Below, piece by piece: positions 42,099 through 50,350 of a stretch of 53,569 nucleotides of DNA. Below the pieces are notes generated by a model. That model was not told the DNA's origin and searched no databases. It saw only the letters and a program-made list of their open reading frames with translations. The DNA is from Tumebacillus permanentifrigoris (GTDB taxonomy: Bacteria; Bacillota; Bacilli; Tumebacillales; Tumebacillaceae). The translations under genes and the position numbers were made by a program. The stretch spans positions 1-53,569 of the forward strand of contig NZ_QGGL01000010.1 of assembly GCF_003148565.1 (NCBI RefSeq), given 5' to 3'. Each line of letters opens with the position of its first letter. Positions within the stretch are counted from its first letter, which is position 1.

Positions 42099-43133
42099 TT
42101 GACGCTGATCGGGTATTTGCATTTTCGCAAAGACCCGGCAAAGGTCAGCAAGTCCTATCCCTTGGCAGTCGTTGCCAAGGCGGAGGGGGCGGAACTGGTC
42201 TATTTTTCGCCAGGCCGGGTCTGCTGGGAAGACGAGACGATTCGAGGGATGTTTTACGAGGCGGGTCGGTGGGTGGAGCGCACCACGCGCTTTCCCGATG
42301 TGATCTACAATGAAGGCCAAAAGCTGACCACACAGAATCTGCAAACGGTACAAAAACTTCGTGCCCGCATCCCGTTTACCTCCTATGGTGTGGGTGACAA
42401 GATGGTCGTGCACGACAAGATTCTAACCGCCGGGCAGTTCGCTCAGTACGTGATCCCCTCGGTGGAAGTGCGCACGGTGGATGAAGTGTGGGCGCTGTTG
42501 GATCGCTATCGTGATTTTGTTCTCAAGCCGATTCGGGGACGGCAGGGAAATGGAGTGCTCTACATCCAACAACTTGTGCCGATGCACTCGTTTTGTTTGC
42601 ATGAAGGGGCAGACAAGCGACAGGTCGACGCAGAGGAGTTCCGGTCCTTCATCCAAACACGTCTCGCGGGCGAGATTCACCTGATCCAGCGCTATATCAA
42701 CTGCAAGACGAAAACGGGCGCCGCATATGATTTCCGACTGCATGTGCAAAAAGACGGTGCCGCTCGCTGGGTGGTCGTCTCGATCTATCCGCGCATTGCA
42801 GCACCTGGACAGATCGTCTCCAACATCAGCAACGGGGGATACACCAACTACGCGAAGCCGTTTTTGCAACAGGAGTTTGGGGAGCAGTGGTTCGAGATGA
42901 AGCGGTACTTGGAGCACTTTTCGCTCGTGCTCGCCAAGCATCTGGACGACATTTATGGCGCATCGTTTGACGAGTTAGGCATCGACGTGGGACTGGATGA
43001 GCAGCAAAAACTGTGGCTGTATGAGGTCAACTGGAAGCCAGGGGCTCCCCCTACTTTTTATCTGGAGCTCGATGTCGTGAGGAATACCGTACACTATGCC
43101 ATGTACCTCGCGGAAAAGCACAAGGTCCGATAA
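42099..43133 (+). CDS. YheC/YheD-family ATP-grasp protein
   Basis: The 344-residue protein matches the YheC/YheD family associated with the endospore coat in B. subtilis: 'VIYNEGQ', 'DKMVVHDKILTAGQF', 'VLKPIRGRQGNGVLYIQ' and C-terminal 'ELGIDVGLDEQQKLWLYEVN'. TTG at 42099 is preferred because AGGCGGGG sits about 8 bases before it; a GTG at 42090 would touch the site. A terminator overlaps the stop, cutting it off from the downstream eCIS operon. Confidence 0.87.
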   Translation: MTLIGYLHFRKDPAKVSKSYPLAVVAKAEGAELVYFSPGRVCWEDETIRGMFYEAGRWVERTTRFPDVIYNEGQKLTTQNLQTVQKLRARIPFTSYGVGDKMVVHDKILTAGQFAQYVIPSVEVRTVDEVWALLDRYRDFVLKPIRGRQGNGVLYIQQLVPMHSFCLHEGADKRQVDAEEFRSFIQTRLAGEIHLIQRYINCKTKTGAAYDFRLHVQKDGAARWVVVSIYPRIAAPGQIVSNISNGGYTNYAKPFLQQEFGEQWFEMKRYLEHFSLVLAKHLDDIYGASFDELGIDVGLDEQQKLWLYEVNWKPGAPPTFYLELDVVRNTVHYAMYLAEKHKVR

Positions 43134-43150
43134 GGGCTTTGTGCTTTTTT
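43114..43150 (+). terminator. Rho-independent terminator overlapping the stop codon
   Basis: AAAAGCACAA (43114-43123) pairs with TTGTGCTTTT (43139-43148), followed by further T residues. Confidence 0.85.
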
Positions 43151-43275
43151 ATCTAGGAGAGGGTACACTCGTGCTACATAAAAGTTAGAGGCTTATCTAG
43201 ATATTCGTACCTTCCTTGTGTTATAAAGACTATGTAAGGGTAAGAACGGACGGACTTTACACTGGAGGATGGAAC

Positions 43276-45483
43276 GTGGGGAATGCGAAGGGCTGGAAGC
43301 ATCTGGTGGATTCGTTGCAATGGCTTGATTTGAAAATTCAGATGCTTTTGAACAAACAACAGCTTGATGCACCGCCACAGGACGATTTTATGGACCCATT
43401 TAAGGGGTTGGTCGTGTCGGAGCAGGAAGTGCAGCGGCTGCTGTTGCAGGAGCCCGTGTTGTTGGCCGAACCGGAAGCGGATGTGGAAATGCAGGCGGCG
43501 TTGGCGGAATGGGAAGCCCTGTTAGCACGTCAGGTGGCGCAGTGTCGCCTCGAACAAGTTCGCCTGCCATTGCCGCACACTGCGGACGTTTTCGCGCTCA
43601 CCCCGTTCGAAGCGCGGTGTCTGCTCGCCTGTATGGCGGTGGAGATCGATCGCAAGTACGAGAAGCTGTATGCGTTTTTGCAAGACGATGTGACATGCAA
43701 GCATCCGACGGTGGATCTCGTGTTGAAGCTATTGTGCGATACGCCGGCAGAACGGATGGAGGCACGGGTGGCGCTGGGACCGGATGGGAAGCTGATGACC
43801 TACTTTTTCAAACCGGAGGAGTCGGCGGCGGCAGGCACCTGGCTTGCGCGTCCGTTGCGCTTGGATGAGCGCCTCGTGCGATTTTTCCTGCACGGGGAAG
43901 ACTCAGGACGGGTGTTGCCTTGCCTCGACGTATACGGCGCTGATCACGAGTGGCCAGCACTGATCTGGGAACACGAGGTCCAAGACCGGCTCACAGGGGG
44001 ACTTCCAGACTTTTTTGCGAAAAATGCTGGAGAATCAAGTCGCAATGTTGCGAATCCTCGACAGTGGGTGGTGCGCTTGACGGGCAATCCGGGGTCTGGG
44101 AAGTTGTTGCAGGCGGGTCACTTCTGCCGCCGGGTCGGGCGGGCGTTGGTCGTGGTCGATCTGCGGCGGGCTTTGGAAGAGGAGTACGCGGTACATGAGG
44201 TTGTTGCGCAGGCGGTGCGCGAGGCGCGGTTGCTGGAGGGGGTGCTGTGTATCCGCCATGTACATCTGCTGTTGGAGGGGGATCTTTCCGACCGACGGAT
44301 GTATCGGATGCTCGACGCCATCCGCCACGCACCGGGCTTGGTGTTCCTGCTCTCGGAAAAGCCGTGGCGGTCGTCCGACTGGAGCGAATCGCAAGTCGTG
44401 CAGTCGATCGACCTGCAGATCCCACCGGATGATCTGCGCCGCACGATCTGGGAACAACTGGCTGCGGGTCGCCCCTTTGACGCTGGAATCGATTGGCAAG
44501 CGGTGGCAGGCAAGTTCCGATTCACGATCGGACAGACCCGCCGAGCGCTGGAAGCGGCGGAGCACTTCGCCCGCTGGGATCGCGGTGGCACGGCCAGCAT
44601 CGACCTCGAAGCGGTACACAAAGCCTGCTACCTGCAAGTCCAACACAAGTTGGAAAAAAAAGCGGTGCGCATCACCCCGCGTCAGGACTTCGACAAACTC
44701 GTCCTCCCGCCGGAGCAAAAAGACCTGCTGCGCAACGCTTGTGCCCAGATGAAGTTCCGCACGCAGGTGTACGGCGACTGGGGCTTCGGACGCAAGCTGT
44801 CCTATGGCAAAGGCTTGAGCATGTTGTTCGCCGGACCGCCGGGGACGGGCAAGACGATGTCAGCGGAAGTGATCGCGATGGAATTGCAGTTGGAGATTTA
44901 CAAGATCGATCTCTCGCAGATCATCTCCAAGTACATCGGGGAGACGGAGAAGAATTTGCATGAGATTTTTGCGGAAGCGCAGCTGAGCAGTTCGATCCTC
45001 TTTTTCGACGAAGCGGATGCCCTGTTTGGCAAGCGTTCGGAAGTGAAGGACTCGCATGACAAGCATGCCAACGTCGAGACCGCCTATCTGCTGCAAAAAA
45101 TGGAGGAGTACGAAGGGATCACGATCCTCGCCACCAACTTCCAGCAGAACATCGATGAAGCGTTTATGCGCCGCTTGAACTATGTCGTGCGGTTCCCGTT
45201 TCCTGATGCTCAGTACCGCGAGCTGATCTGGCGCACGACGTTCCCACGGGAAACGCCGCTCGGGGACGATGTTGATTTTCCCTACTTGGCCGAAAAGTTT
45301 CAACTGGCGGGTGGTTCTATTAAAAACATCGTAATGTCTGCCGCGTTTTTGGCGGTCGAAGCGGGTGAACCCGTGCGGATGCGCCATCTGTTGCGGGCGA
45401 TCAAGCATGAGTTGGACAAAACGGGCAAGTTGCTTTTGAAAAACGAATTGGAAGACTACTTGCACGAACTGGGGTTGAACTAA
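43276..45483 (+). CDS. eCIS AAA+ ATPase (Pvc15-like)
   Basis: The 735-residue protein is the AAA+ ATPase that accompanies extracellular contractile injection systems. The C-terminal AAA domain has Walker A GPPGTGKT (520-527), Walker B 'ILFFDEADALFGKRSEV' with Asp-Glu at 578-579, and arginine-finger region 'FMRRLNYVVRFPFPDA'. A second, N-terminal P-loop-like 'GNPGSGKL' (270-277) carries Leu in place of Thr/Ser, so that domain is probably degenerate. GTG 43276 is chosen (GGAGG 7 bases before); the longer reading from 43216 adds poorly conserved residues. It is the first gene of the operon. Confidence 0.92.
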   Translation: MGNAKGWKHLVDSLQWLDLKIQMLLNKQQLDAPPQDDFMDPFKGLVVSEQEVQRLLLQEPVLLAEPEADVEMQAALAEWEALLARQVAQCRLEQVRLPLPHTADVFALTPFEARCLLACMAVEIDRKYEKLYAFLQDDVTCKHPTVDLVLKLLCDTPAERMEARVALGPDGKLMTYFFKPEESAAAGTWLARPLRLDERLVRFFLHGEDSGRVLPCLDVYGADHEWPALIWEHEVQDRLTGGLPDFFAKNAGESSRNVANPRQWVVRLTGNPGSGKLLQAGHFCRRVGRALVVVDLRRALEEEYAVHEVVAQAVREARLLEGVLCIRHVHLLLEGDLSDRRMYRMLDAIRHAPGLVFLLSEKPWRSSDWSESQVVQSIDLQIPPDDLRRTIWEQLAAGRPFDAGIDWQAVAGKFRFTIGQTRRALEAAEHFARWDRGGTASIDLEAVHKACYLQVQHKLEKKAVRITPRQDFDKLVLPPEQKDLLRNACAQMKFRTQVYGDWGFGRKLSYGKGLSMLFAGPPGTGKTMSAEVIAMELQLEIYKIDLSQIISKYIGETEKNLHEIFAEAQLSSSILFFDEADALFGKRSEVKDSHDKHANVETAYLLQKMEEYEGITILATNFQQNIDEAFMRRLNYVVRFPFPDAQYRELIWRTTFPRETPLGDDVDFPYLAEKFQLAGGSIKNIVMSAAFLAVEAGEPVRMRHLLRAIKHELDKTGKLLLKNELEDYLHELGLN

Positions 45484-45486
45484 GAG

Positions 45487-46062
45487 ATGGCAGAGTACAC
45501 CGCGATAGCAGATGTTGGACGGACGCTGGTGCACTTGTTGCGGTCGCAGATGACGCCCGACCCCATCCCGTCACCGGAGATGATCGGGTTGGCTTCTCCG
45601 GCTGACAAAGGTGACTTGGCGCTCTCCCTGTTCCTCTATGAAGTGCAGCAGAACGGGCTGAACCAGCAACAATATTGGCAGGAGCAAGGCAATGCACAGA
45701 CAGCCCCACCGATGGCGCTCGACCTGCACTTTTTGCTGACGGCGCATTCCAACGCCGACTTGCAGACGCGGGCGCTGGATGAGCATCGCATCATCGGGCG
45801 GGCCTTGCAAGTGCTGTATGACAACCAAAATGTGCGCGGTTCGATGTTGCAAGGGGCGTTGGCCGACAGCAACGAAGAGTTTCGTGTGTTGCTGATGGAA
45901 CCGCTTTCGTTGCACACGGCGATCACCTTGTTCCCGAACCAACCGTACAAGCTCTCCTACAATTTGATCGCTGGCCCTGTCTACATCGACTCGGGTCGCA
46001 ACAAGCCGATCCAGCGCGTGCTCGACCGTCAAGACAAATTCAAAGGCATCGAGCAGCCGTAG
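45487..46062 (+). CDS. DUF4255 protein, eCIS tail-terminator/cap (Pvc16-like)
   Basis: The 191-residue DUF4255 protein opens 'YTAIADVGRTLVHLLRSQM' and contains 'LDLHFLLTAHSNAD' and 'SLHTAITLFPNQPYKLSYN', the conserved blocks of the protein that caps the distal end of contractile tails of the eCIS type. It starts 4 bases after the ATPase stop, without a strong ribosome site, implying coupling. The cap role is by family. Confidence 0.93.
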   Translation: MAEYTAIADVGRTLVHLLRSQMTPDPIPSPEMIGLASPADKGDLALSLFLYEVQQNGLNQQQYWQEQGNAQTAPPMALDLHFLLTAHSNADLQTRALDEHRIIGRALQVLYDNQNVRGSMLQGALADSNEEFRVLLMEPLSLHTAITLFPNQPYKLSYNLIAGPVYIDSGRNKPIQRVLDRQDKFKGIEQP

Positions 46063-46081
46063 GGAGAGCGAGGGAACAGGC

Positions 46082-46933
46082 ATGAGCGAGGAAAAACCGA
46101 AACGGGCCCCACGCAAAAAAAAGGTCGAACCGGAGGCGGTTGTCACACCTGAAAACGCAGGGTCGGAGATCAACGCAGCTTTTCGGGGCTTGTTGGTCGT
46201 TCATCTTGTGGATAGTTTGACGTATGGGCCACCGGGTGCTGGAACGGACGTTGTCGTCCACGTGGAGGGCACGGTGAAAGCACCGCTGCGCAAACCGAAC
46301 GGGATGGTCGTGTTCACCGACACGCCGGCTGGCGTTCGTCGAGTGACGATTCGCACAGGTCGCTACCATCCGGTGACGTTCGATGTCACACCGGAGGCGC
46401 TCGATCCGACCTATCCGGTTGTGCTCGTGCCGTTGGTACCGTTGCCCTCCTATCCGTTTCCAGACGGTGTGACGCTGCTCCGGGCTTCGGTGCGCGACCC
46501 AGACGGGCGTCCGCTGGCGGGCGTGCCCGTGCGTGCGGTCGTCATCACCGAGGCGTGTGCCAAAGCACGGCTGGCGCAAGACAGTTCGGAAGGGGCGCAG
46601 GAACTCGCGCTGGCTCGTGTGGCAGGACGGTTGATGCCAGGCGAGCGCTTGTGGCTTCCCGGCGAATCCTGTGTCGTGTACGAGGTGGGAAGCACCAACC
46701 GTGCCATCCATATCACGGCCCCGCTGCAGAACAGTTTCCCACGCCAGACGCAGCTCTTGCCTTGTGTGGAGACGCAGAGCGACGAGCGTGGGGAAGTGGT
46801 GATTCCCTTCGGAAACTGCCGCAGTGCGGCGTTTGACGTACAAGTGCAACTATTGAGTGATGACATGCTATCTAAGGAGGTGAGGATGGAGGAAGGCAAG
46901 ATGACGAATTTAGGCGTGATCGCGATAACTTGA
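46082..46933 (+). CDS. eCIS-operon hypothetical protein with two Ig-like domains
   Basis: The 283-residue protein starts with a highly basic tail ('KPKRAPRKKK', residues 5-14), then two beta-rich, Ig-/carboxypeptidase-regulatory-like domains: about 30-120 ('VVFTDTPAGVRRVTIRTGRY') and 130-275 ('ASVRDPDGRPLAGVPVRAVV'). There is no signal peptide. Location between DUF4255 and sheath suggests a structural or accessory part of the particle. I do not recognise the exact family. GAGGGAAC precedes the ATG. Confidence 0.8.
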   Translation: MSEEKPKRAPRKKKVEPEAVVTPENAGSEINAAFRGLLVVHLVDSLTYGPPGAGTDVVVHVEGTVKAPLRKPNGMVVFTDTPAGVRRVTIRTGRYHPVTFDVTPEALDPTYPVVLVPLVPLPSYPFPDGVTLLRASVRDPDGRPLAGVPVRAVVITEACAKARLAQDSSEGAQELALARVAGRLMPGERLWLPGESCVVYEVGSTNRAIHITAPLQNSFPRQTQLLPCVETQSDERGEVVIPFGNCRSAAFDVQVQLLSDDMLSKEVRMEEGKMTNLGVIAIT

Positions 46934-46982
46934 AACAGAGAGGAGGGACCGGTTCGGGAGATCGTGCACGAACCGGGACGAG

Positions 46983-48758
46983 ATGCCGGAATATTTGACC
47001 CCAGGGGTCTACGTAGAAGAGTTTGACAGCGGCTCGGTGCCGCTCGAAGGGGCAAGCACCAGCACCGCTGGTTTTATTGGTCTCGCAGAGCGCGGGCCGT
47101 CCAAAGGAATGCCAGAATTGGTGACGGGGTTCCATGATTTCCGTCGCATTTACGGCTCGTACCTCTCCAAAGCGAAGTGGGAGGAGTTTCGTTTCCTCGC
47201 CTACGCGGTCGAGAACTTTTTCCTGAACGGGGGTTCCCGTGCCTATATCATGCGGGTGGTTCCGGAAAATGCAGCCCCGGCTGCGAACTTCGACACCAAG
47301 CTGGAAGACGACAAACTTCCGGAAACCTTGCTCGTAGAAGCGAAAAACGAAGGCGTCTGGGGCAACCAGATCCAAGTGATCGTCCGTCCGGACAGCAAAG
47401 CCAAGTCGGCGATCAAAGCGGTCGTGGATGCAGCAGCGTTCAAATACCAACTGAAAAATTCCTCCGGCTTCAACGCGGGCGATATCGTGCTGTTTGAAGG
47501 TGTGGATGGGGCGGAACCGATCACGATCGTATCTGTGCAAGACGATGTGATCCAACTGTCGGCTGCTCTGCCGGACAGCCCGGTCGATGAAGCATTGCCG
47601 CCGACCAAAGTATTGAAGACTTGTGAATTCTCCGTCGCTGTCAAATCGGGCGACGAAGTAGAGTTCTATGAACAAGTCTCGCTGAACCGCGAAGCACCGA
47701 ACCATGTGGACAAGCTGCTGGCAAAGTCCAACCTGATCTACGTCAAGGACAACTTCCCGACTTTCGATCCGGCAAAACCGTTGCACCCGTACTCCGTCGT
47801 ATCGGACGGCAAGGATGCAAAGGAAAAAGACACGACGTTCGCGATCTCGCTCACAGGCGGCAGCGACGGTAGCTATGAGTCGATCAAGGCAGATCCGAAG
47901 CGATACACGGGCGTTGATGATTCCGACCCGTCCAAGCGCACCGGGCTGCAAGCGTTCCTCAACAACGAGGTCGTCTCGATCATGGCGGTGCCAGGTGTGA
48001 CCGACAAAAACGTGCAAGTCGACCTCGTCGCCCACTGTGAAAAGACCCGCAACCGGGTTGCGATCCTCGATGTGCCGCTGGAACTGGTCAAGCCGGACGA
48101 CATCCTCACCAAGCACCGCGATCTGTTCGACACGTCGTTTGCGGCGATGTACGGCCCGTGGTTGCAAGTGTTCGATCCGCTGGACAAGCGCAACATCTTC
48201 ATCCCGCCGTCCGGTTCGGTCGCAGGGATCTATGCTCGCTCCGACAGCACTCGCGGCGTCTCCAAGGCTCCGGCGAATGAAGTCGTGCGCGGATGCACCG
48301 GCCTGTCCACTTATTACAACAATGGTGCCCAAGACATCCTGAACCCGAAAGGCGTCAACTTGATTCGTTCCTTCCCGGGCCAAGGCATTCGCGTCTGGGG
48401 CGCACGCACACTGTCCTCGAATGGGCTGTGGAAGTACGTCAACGTCCGTCGTCTGTTTATCTTTGTCGAAGAGTCGATCCGCCGTGGGACGAACTGGATC
48501 GTATTTGAGCCCAACGATGAACCGCTGTGGGCGCGTGTCCAACGCACGATCGATGTGTTCTTGACCGGCGTCTGGCGCTCGGGCGCACTGATGGGGGCAT
48601 CTCCGGCAGAGGCGTATTACATCAAGATCGGCCGTGCGACGATGACACAGGATGACATCGATAACGGGCGTCTGATCTGTGAGATCGGCATCTCGCCGAC
48701 CAAACCGGCTGAGTTTGTCATCTTCCGCTTCACGCAAAAGACCAACGACGCACAATAA
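46983..48758 (+). CDS. Contractile tail sheath protein (eCIS)
   Basis: The 591-residue sheath protein forms the contractile outer tube. It opens 'YLTPGVYVEEFDSGSVPLEG' and has 'STAGFIGLAERGPSKG', and the conserved C-terminal sheath domain ('GIRVWGARTLSSNGLWKYVN', 'FIFVEESIRRGTNWIVFEPN') that hooks onto the next ring. The length is typical of phage-tail-like sheaths. It is in operon with the tube gene 30 bases downstream; the large strong codon-biased ORF suggests high expression. Confidence 0.96.
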   Translation: MPEYLTPGVYVEEFDSGSVPLEGASTSTAGFIGLAERGPSKGMPELVTGFHDFRRIYGSYLSKAKWEEFRFLAYAVENFFLNGGSRAYIMRVVPENAAPAANFDTKLEDDKLPETLLVEAKNEGVWGNQIQVIVRPDSKAKSAIKAVVDAAAFKYQLKNSSGFNAGDIVLFEGVDGAEPITIVSVQDDVIQLSAALPDSPVDEALPPTKVLKTCEFSVAVKSGDEVEFYEQVSLNREAPNHVDKLLAKSNLIYVKDNFPTFDPAKPLHPYSVVSDGKDAKEKDTTFAISLTGGSDGSYESIKADPKRYTGVDDSDPSKRTGLQAFLNNEVVSIMAVPGVTDKNVQVDLVAHCEKTRNRVAILDVPLELVKPDDILTKHRDLFDTSFAAMYGPWLQVFDPLDKRNIFIPPSGSVAGIYARSDSTRGVSKAPANEVVRGCTGLSTYYNNGAQDILNPKGVNLIRSFPGQGIRVWGARTLSSNGLWKYVNVRRLFIFVEESIRRGTNWIVFEPNDEPLWARVQRTIDVFLTGVWRSGALMGASPAEAYYIKIGRATMTQDDIDNGRLICEIGISPTKPAEFVIFRFTQKTNDAQ

Positions 48759-48788
48759 GGCTTTTTTGGAGAGAAAGGGGTTTAACAC

Positions 48789-49223
48789 ATGGCAGACCGC
48801 AAGGACCCGTATCGCAAGTTCCGATTTGCCGTTCAAGTGGACAGCGTGTTGTCCGGGGGCTTCAGCGAAGTCAGCGGCTTCGATGCGTCGATTGACGTCG
48901 TCGAGTACCGTGAAGGCGATGAGGTGGCAATCACCCCGCGCAAATTGCCAGGACTGGCGAAGTACGGCAACGTGACGCTCAAGCGTGGCGTGACCGACTC
49001 GATGGACATGTTCAACTGGATTCAAGGCTTTACGGAAAATAAAATCGTCCGCAAAGACATCACGATCATCGCGCGTGACGAAGCCAACAACGAAGTGGCG
49101 ACCTTCCAGATCCGCAACGCGTGGCCGACCAAGTACACCGGTCCGGACTTCAATGCGACGGCATCGGAAGTCACGATTGAGTCATTGGAATTTGCACACG
49201 AAGGCATGAAACGCACGAAATAA
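48789..49223 (+). CDS. Inner tube protein (eCIS), first copy
   Basis: The 144-residue protein is of the phage tail tube / T4 gp19-like family: 'YRKFRFAVQVDSVLSGGFSE', 'VEYREGDEVAITPRKLPG', 'LKRGVTDSMDMFNWIQGF' and 'WPTKYTGPDFNATASEVTIE' are the expected beta-barrel blocks. It stacks as hexameric rings inside the sheath. GAAAGGGG precedes the ATG. A second copy lies at 49898. Confidence 0.95.
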   Translation: MADRKDPYRKFRFAVQVDSVLSGGFSEVSGFDASIDVVEYREGDEVAITPRKLPGLAKYGNVTLKRGVTDSMDMFNWIQGFTENKIVRKDITIIARDEANNEVATFQIRNAWPTKYTGPDFNATASEVTIESLEFAHEGMKRTK

Positions 49224-49316
49224 CTGCTGATTGGGTGAAGAACGGGGCCTGGCCAACAAGGGACTTGGGCCTCCGCTTCCCATCCCGCACGACTATTTTT
49301 TAGGAGGAAAACGATC

Positions 49317-49694
49317 ATGGCATTCCAGACCGAGTATGAGTTTGTACTTCCCAGAGGCTACGTGGATGAGGAAGGAACTTTGCACCGCCGTGGGGTGATG
49401 CGCCTAGCAACGGCAGCGGATGAGATTCTCCCGATGCGCGATCCGCGTGTGCAGAGCAATCCGAGTTACTTGTCGATCATCTTGCTCGCCCGTGTCATCA
49501 CCAAGCTCGGCGATCTGCACATGATTGACACGCGCACGGTAGAAGGTTTGTTCACGGCAGACTTGGCGTATCTGCAGTCGCTCTACCGCCAAGTAAACGA
49601 AGGGGATGGGACGATGCTCAAAGCTTGCTGCCCGAAGTGCGATCATGATTTTGAGGTCGACATGTCTTTTCAGACGATGACGAGCGGGGCATGA
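49317..49694 (+). CDS. Tail assembly (chaperone-like) protein with CCPKC motif
   Basis: The 125-residue cytoplasmic protein resembles the tail-assembly proteins found between the two tube genes in eCIS and phage-like clusters ('GTLHRRGVMRLATAADEILP' and 'YLSIILLARVITKLGDLHMI'). The last third has a Cys cluster 'CCPKCDHDFEVDM', possibly half of a zinc ribbon. GGAGGAAAAC precedes the ATG. It overlaps the next gene by four bases, the classic coupling of assembly chaperone pairs. Confidence 0.85.
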   Translation: MAFQTEYEFVLPRGYVDEEGTLHRRGVMRLATAADEILPMRDPRVQSNPSYLSIILLARVITKLGDLHMIDTRTVEGLFTADLAYLQSLYRQVNEGDGTMLKACCPKCDHDFEVDMSFQTMTSGA

Positions 49695-49882
49695 TGGGCT
49701 ATCCCGTCGACAAGATCTACGAGGAAGCCTCGTTCATCGCGTACTATTTTCATTGGACGCATGATCAGATCATGGCGATGGAGCACCGGGACCGCCGGAA
49801 GTGGTGTGAGGAGATTTCACGCATCAACCGCAATTTGAACGGGGAGAAAGACAAGCCGAAAAACCCGTTCGACGTCTTCTAG
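49691..49882 (+). CDS. DUF6760-type small tail protein
   Basis: The 63-residue protein ('DKIYEEASFIAYYFHWTHDQ' then 'MEHRDRRKWCEEISRIN') matches the small helical protein that follows the assembly protein in eCIS clusters (DUF6760). Start ATGATG overlaps the preceding stop; either Met may be used. Probably a chaperone or tube-length factor; the role is not established. Confidence 0.85.
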   Translation: MMGYPVDKIYEEASFIAYYFHWTHDQIMAMEHRDRRKWCEEISRINRNLNGEKDKPKNPFDVF

Positions 49883-49897
49883 CAGGGGGGAGTGTGA

Positions 49898-50350
49898 ATG
49901 GCACCGAAGGGAAGCGAACCACGTGCATTTGTCGGAACGTATCGGTTTGCTGTGGAGTTGAAGGGCATTCAAGTCGCCAGTTTCAGTGAGGTCTCGGGGT
50001 TGCAATCCGAGATGGAGTATGAGGAGTACAACGAAGGCGGCGTGAACGATTTTACGTACCGTTTTCCGAAGCGGACGAAGTATTCGCCGATCGTGCTCAA
50101 GCGCGGGTTGGGCGATGCATTCGAGCTGTGGCAGTGGTATCAGAACACGACACAAGGCAACATTCAGAAAAAGGATGGGGCTGTGATTTTGAATGACGCG
50201 GCCGGGCAGGAAGTGTGCCGCTGGTCGTTCCAAGACGCGTACCCGGTCAAATGGTCGGGCGCCGATCTCAACGCCTCGCGCAGTGAAGTGGCGATTGAGA
50301 CGTTGGAGATCGTATTTTCGCAATTGAAGATGTCCAAAGGAAGTTCGTAA
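49898..50350 (+). CDS. Inner tube protein (eCIS), second copy
   Basis: The 150-residue paralogue of the tube protein has the same fold blocks ('YRFAVELKGIQVASFSEVSG', 'VLKRGLGDAFELWQWYQNTT', 'YPVKWSGADLNASRSEVAIE'). Such second tube-like proteins often form the tube initiator above the baseplate. GGGGGGAG precedes the ATG. It overlaps the start of the giant ORF by one base (TAATG). Confidence 0.95.
   Translation: MAPKGSEPRAFVGTYRFAVELKGIQVASFSEVSGLQSEMEYEEYNEGGVNDFTYRFPKRTKYSPIVLKRGLGDAFELWQWYQNTTQGNIQKKDGAVILNDAAGQEVCRWSFQDAYPVKWSGADLNASRSEVAIETLEIVFSQLKMSKGSS

Noticed and set aside
40859-43133. ATP-grasp pair as part of the RiPP cluster
   Set aside because: More than 15 kb away with housekeeping operons between; no precursor-like ORF next to them.
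46872-49025. 717-codon minus-strand ORF opposite sheath and tube genes
   Set aside because: Antisense shadow of the codon-biased sheath and tube genes; no ribosome site and nonsensical His/Arg/Val-rich composition.
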